DNA from: Apricaphanius iberus
Taxonomy: Eukaryota; Chordata; Actinopteri; Cyprinodontiformes; Aphaniidae
DNA: 64,000 bases
Reading direction: 5' to 3'
NCBI GenBank assembly: GCA_028564705.1
Contig: JAPXFQ010001003.1
Location: 2,981,001-3,045,000, forward strand
Position 1 is the stretch's first letter. Every line of letters begins with the position of its first letter. Of the stretch, positions 59,581-64,000 are shown one piece after another. Position numbers and translations under genes: made by a program. The notes beneath the pieces are model-generated. The model was not told where the DNA came from. It saw only the letters and a program-made list of their open reading frames with translations, and did not search any database.

Positions 59581-61819
59581 ACATTAATCTTAATATTTTT
59601 GCTGCAACTGGATAGGATAAATATAAACATTTGAAGATTGACTTTCAATTTTTTTGTTTTAACTGAGTAAAGAAAAAACAGAAATAGACCTGCTGTAATG
59701 GCGCTCTGACTCTGATTTAACACATTTTACAGATCTCTAATCAGATAAAATGACTGACGTGTTCTATAAAGGACAAATTATATCAAAGGTAAGTTTGTTG
59801 ACTTAAAAAAGCATAGTTTTTAGTTTTGGTTATAAAAAGATATTAGTTTCTAATATTTGGACAGATGTGACAGAAAGTAGATATTTTAGAATCATAGAAT
59901 ATAAGCTACTTAATATTATAAAAATATATTTATGCAGACAGTTGAAGCAGCTTGCACAGTTTTTCTTTTCACAACTTTAAATGTCAGTTTGTGACTAAAC
60001 CGACATGAAAACTTCATAATTTACCCACACCAGCTATACAAGTAAAAAAAATGAACCAGCAGTCAAACATTAAATTTTTCCTGCTACAAAGAATAAATAA
60101 AAGTAACATGCCATTTATCTAACAGTCTAACCCCCAGGGTTTCTTACCCCACTTTGATCCTTGCATGGTTGCTTTGGTGTCTGACCAGCTCTTACCCAGC
60201 CTATACTCCAACGGTTTTAAGATGTAAGCTCGCTAACTCACTGTGTTCTGTTTCTCAACCCCCCCCAAAAAAAAATAAAAGAAACGGCTCTTTCTAAAGG
60301 ACAAATGCCACCATGTTGTCAATACAGGCCGAGTCCCCTCCCCTTCCTCAGCTTTCATGCGCTCCCTCCTCTTCCTAACAACACAGCCCAGCCTGATACA
60401 GATACACCTCCTTTTTCCCTGTTTCAGTCCCTCTTCCATTTCCTGACCAAAGAAACTCTGCAAAGCCCTGAACTTCCTTTGTTGGACAGGAGAATGAAGA
60501 GAAAGGAGAGAAATAAAAAGCTGTGGAAAAAAACAGCTTGGAGTTAAAAACTATTCAGGTCCTCATTTTTTACCTACTTTTATTCTTAGAAACACCTCAC
60601 AGATCATGAAATGGGTAATTTTAAGTATCTAGCCTGTATCCATCCTCCTCTGCCGCACTAATAGAGCCCAGAACTTAACTACTGAAGTACAAAAATACTT
60701 TAAAAACTACTTAAAAAAGTAACATCAATATAACATTTAAATAATATTTATAGTATCCATATTAATTGTTATTTTTAAAACTGCATGGATTGATGTCCAC
60801 AAACAGAGTCCCATATCAGATATTTTTTAAATTAAGTTGCAAAAATCAGAATAGTTGTAACCCTTTTATTAGCTATAATTACTTCACTGACTTTTCCAAA
60901 AACTTGCATAAAAATACATTAGTCTACAATAGGTAAGATGAATATTACTGATAACTTCACAGAACCTCTCTTTAAAATTTGAACAATCCTTTTAATTTGT
61001 AAAGTACCATAATCTCCAAATTAAGTCAAAGAGATGGTGTGGTCTGTGTAACACAGCTGATCAGCTCCAACAAGTCTGGGGTAAAGTAGGGTAGAAGAAG
61101 TAGGCTAGAGCTCGCTACAGACTTGCATACAGATCTGTCCCTCTCTCTGCTCCTAGAAATGGGTCACACTGGAGGAAAAGAGTTTGTCCTCGAGTCCTGA
61201 TGCCCGAGTTGGAGTTCACGGTCATTCTTGATGGCATTGTCTCAATGGGAGGTCTGCTTAGCACTGAATGTGTCACAAGTAAAGCCCCCATGGAGCTGCA
61301 GCCAGAGCAATATAAACCAGAGTCCGATGCAGAACAACAAACATCAATCAACCAGCAGGGCTGACATAAAGACGCGGGCTACGAATCATCTCTGTGAAAG
61401 CTACAATTAACACCACGTCTTTATAGGCTGGAGGGGGGTAACGTGACTCAGTCCCCTTTGAGGAAATGGATTTGAATACCAGGCTAGCAAAGAAAACTAA
61501 AAACTGCATGGCTTCTTTCATTCTGCAGGGCAATCAAGTTGAAACTCCAAGATAAACACAGTGAACCTATTGCAGTAATATTGTGGTCTTTTTTAATTAG
61601 AACAGTTACAATACAGAGTGCACTTATTCATCAGGGAGGACATACCTTGTCCTCAGGGCCCTCCTCTGATGACTCCAGTTTTTCTATGCAATTTATTTTT
61701 TGTACTCTGGAGTCTACTTGAAAACTGAAAAAGAGGGATTTTATTTTTCACCAAGGCATAGGGATTAGAGTCTGAGATTCAGGTCCCTCTACCCTAACAA
61801 AAAAAAAAACAGTTCTATC
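59581..61819. other. Gene-poor region
   Basis: No gene recognised. A pyrimidine-rich stretch at 60320-60440 (cccctccccttcctcagc, gctccctcctcttccta) and a unique-looking, less AT-rich block at 61100-61460 stand out, but neither has a coding signature. They could be regulatory; nothing decisive is visible. Confidence 0.4.
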
Positions 61820-62720
61820 TGAAGAAAATGTTAGCCCAGACCATGATTCTGTTGCCACATTTTTATGTGGGTGTGGCATTCTGTCAGAGATGCTTAACTT
61901 TCATTTTAAGTAGAGGCCGACCGATATATTCAATTTTTTCTATATCGGCTATCGACCGATTAAAAAAACAAAACAAAAAGCCGATATTTGAATAAAAGGA
62001 ATTAGGCACCTGTGTGGCTGCAGCCACTACTTGACTGAAGGAAACCTCCACACACTCAGCACCGCTGTGAGCCAGCCCACTCTTATTTTACTCTTAAATT
62101 TGGTCTTTAATCTTTGACTGCACTATTTATATATATATTATTATTTACTACCATGTGGTAGTGTGCTTTGCTTTGTGGTGATTTTTCTTTGGTAGATTTT
62201 ACCTCAACCAGTCATTTGGACCATTATTCTGGTTACTCTTTGAATCAGTTTTATTTTGTATTTTTCTTTAACCATTTGCACTCAGGTCATTGTTTTGAGT
62301 TTGTGATTACATTGTACAACTGATATTTGAAGTTCAATAAATATTTGAGGAGTTTTATTTACTTTTTAATTTATTTTGTACACAGTGAGTGTTCAATTGT
62401 CTTTCACCATTAATGTGCTGCTAAAAAGTATATATATCAGCCTTGGATAGCGACCTTAATAATCGGCATAAGATGTCGGCAATCGGAGACCAAATAAAAA
62501 AAAAATTAAATATCGGCATCGGCCTTTAAAAAAAAAACATATCTGTTGGCCTCAAATTTTCAAGACTAATGTTCCGTCTGGAAACGTGGCCCAAATTTTC
62601 AAGTTTAGGTTCAACAGACCATAGCACATTTTCCCAAGGATTGGTAGGATTTTAGCAGGGGATTTAGGGTTGTCTGCAAAAGGGTAAAAGAAAAAGAAAA
62701 GAAAAAAGGATTCTACTCTG
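61820..62720 (-). mobile_element. Tc1-like relic split by a hAT-type insertion
   Basis: Left piece 61830-61910 (gcccagaccatgattctgtt, gtgggtgtggcattctgtca) and right piece 62556-62720 (aatgttccgtctggaaacgt, caacagaccatagcacattt, tcccaaggattggtaggatt) fit one antisense Tc1 transposase region when the element between them is removed. Confidence 0.55.
61911..62555. mobile_element. hAT-like MITE with 'GAGGCCGACCGATAT' termini
   Basis: Left end TAGAGGCCGACCGATATA and right end CATATCTGTTGGCCTCAA are inverted repeats (15-base core with two mismatches). Subterminal copies of gccgatat and atcggc face inward on both sides. Flanks attttaag (61903-61910) and attttcaa (62556-62563) resemble a decayed 8-base target duplication, the size hAT elements make. 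Length 645; no transposase. Confidence 0.75.
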
Positions 62721-64000
62721 AAACCAACTCTAGACTAGAATTGAGCTAGATATTCAGCTGAAACGAGTATCCTATACGGATACAGCACTTTTGCAGAGTA
62801 TGAGTACCATGAGTAATAGCAGTCAATATCTGTGCTCGGATTGAATAAAGATTCTCATGGGGTAGCTTACTTTGTCTGCGTTCTAACCGAATTTCTCCTG
62901 ATATCTGAGTGCGTCGCCTTTCATAAAACGTTACATTTGTATTTTGCCAAGGAAGGTGTTATGGGGTAGTGTATCCTCATTCCATTCACGAAAAACCATC
63001 ACCTGTTGACCAAGTTCGCCGTTTTGAATTCAAAATAGGTCACCTATGTGATTTGTGTATGTCCCATGAGAAAAACAATCAGCTGTAACTAGTGGCACAT
63101 GCCAAAGCAGCCAGCCGCAAGTTTTCAGAAAGTCTTTATGTGACTGAAAGAAGCTGCAGTTTCAATTACTTTTTACATCCTCCCAGATTTAAAACAATTT
63201 CAGCCAACCTCACATCTAGTTTCCCTTTATTTCGACTGTGCGATGGTTGCTCTGGCAACAAATCAAGTTGGTGTTTTTTCCCCAGCTCTTTTGGCCCAAG
63301 AACGCATCCATCGCGCTGATCTGGCAGAAAACAAAGTTACAGCTTAAAATCAACAGACTTAATCCTGTGCTGCGACCAAAGTGAGAAAAATAGTTTCTCA
63401 CTCTCTTCTGGCAAAGAGACTCCTATGAGTTTTTAGAATGATTAATAAGTGATTATTCCTAAATGTTAGGTTCTGCTGAGAACTTAACTTTCTCATATCC
63501 AGGAGGTTAATAAAGAGGGGCTAAAGGGCCAAAAGTGGGTCTGGGACTGTAACAAACATTATTTATTCTATAACATAAATAAAATTTGTTATAGTATAAA
63601 ATTGTATTACAATTCAATTAGCTACACACACATAACTGGTGTGGATAGGCTAAAAAAAAATAAAAAAGCACAGAAAAATAAAAAATAAAATAAAAATCAC
63701 ACAGATAATTAAAAAAATTCAAGTTAAAAGATGAAAGTTATGCTGCGATTAAAATTCTTGTTCATTACATTTTACTTCATAATTGCAACCACAAGTGTTA
63801 TATTCATTGTTGCAAAATTGTTCTGTATATTGTTATCCAAACCATTGATCTGAAGATCAATGCTGATGTTATGTAAATTGTTTTCTAATCGGCAATAAAT
63901 ATAATAATTTCTGATCAACCCGTAGCAATCGCATGTTTAAAAACACATATCGATGAAAGCAAGGCCCATTTCAAGATGACCAGACTCACTTCCGGGTTAA
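62721..64000. other. Right-hand flank, no gene recognised
   Basis: AT-rich, with A-rich stretches at 63645-63720. No coding exon with a recognisable domain. It contains the X-box at 63246-63259, which may belong to a gene beyond the window. Confidence 0.5.
63246..63259 (+). promoter_or_regulatory. Near-palindromic RFX X-box
   Basis: GTTGCT-CT-GGCAAC matches the X-box consensus RYYNYY-N2-RRNRAC fully and is close to the ideal palindrome GTTGCC-AT-GGCAAC. No gene start is recognised nearby, so its target is unknown; it may mark a promoter or enhancer of a ciliary gene outside the window or of LZTS2 upstream exons. Confidence 0.4.

Overview
The window is vertebrate nuclear DNA, most likely from a teleost fish. 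It has GT-AG spliced multi-exon genes with vertebrate orthologues. One of them keeps a selenocysteine codon that fish retain and mammals have replaced by cysteine. The introns and spacers are full of fish-type repeats: Tc1/mariner relics, L2 and L1 LINEs, and PIF/Harbinger and hAT-like elements. The species cannot be named from the sequence.

Four protein-coding genes are supported. (1) 1159-12226, plus: a DPY30-domain gene of the DYDC1/DYDC2 family, with a tail built from amplified phase-0 exons (about 523 aa). (2) 14229-16994, plus: PRXL2A/FAM213A, which is selenoprotein U1, with an in-frame TGA in a UxxC redox motif and a textbook SECIS element in the 3' UTR. (3) 21743-42131, plus: PDZD7, 16 coding exons and 883 codons, with PDZ1, PDZ2, a harmonin-homology region and PDZ3. 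(4) 45148-49581, minus: LZTS2, 5 coding exons and 696 aa, convergent with PDZD7. In human, DYDC1/2 with PRXL2A and LZTS2 with PDZD7 are two separate neighbourhoods on 10q, so the window joins two conserved gene pairs. No shared pathway links all four. DYDC proteins are linked to sperm and cilia, SelU is a thioredoxin-fold redox protein, PDZD7 belongs to the Usher-2 ankle-link complex of hair cells, and LZTS2 is a coiled-coil regulator of beta-catenin and katanin.

Region by region: 1-1158 is the 5' flank of the DPY30 gene, with an RFX-type X-box. 1306-6897 is its first intron, filled by two LINE fragments. 7.2-12.2 kb holds the repeated exons. 12.3-14.2 kb is a spacer of Tc1 relics. 14.2-17.2 kb is selenoprotein U1. 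17.3-21.7 kb is a spacer with Tc1 and LINE relics. 21.7-42.1 kb is PDZD7; its intron 12 carries an antisense 5'-truncated L1 with an unusual GC-rich block of about 2.8 kb. 42.1-45.1 kb is the convergent spacer with a full-length but dead Tc1 element. 45.1-49.6 kb is LZTS2. 49.6-64 kb has no recognisable gene: it holds a Tc1 relic, a PIF/Harbinger element, hAT-like and foldback elements, a nested insertion, and a second X-box at 63.25 kb.

All coordinates come from manual reading of splice sites and frames. Transposon boundaries are approximate unless terminal repeats are described. Family names of repeats rest on recalled similarity, not on a search.
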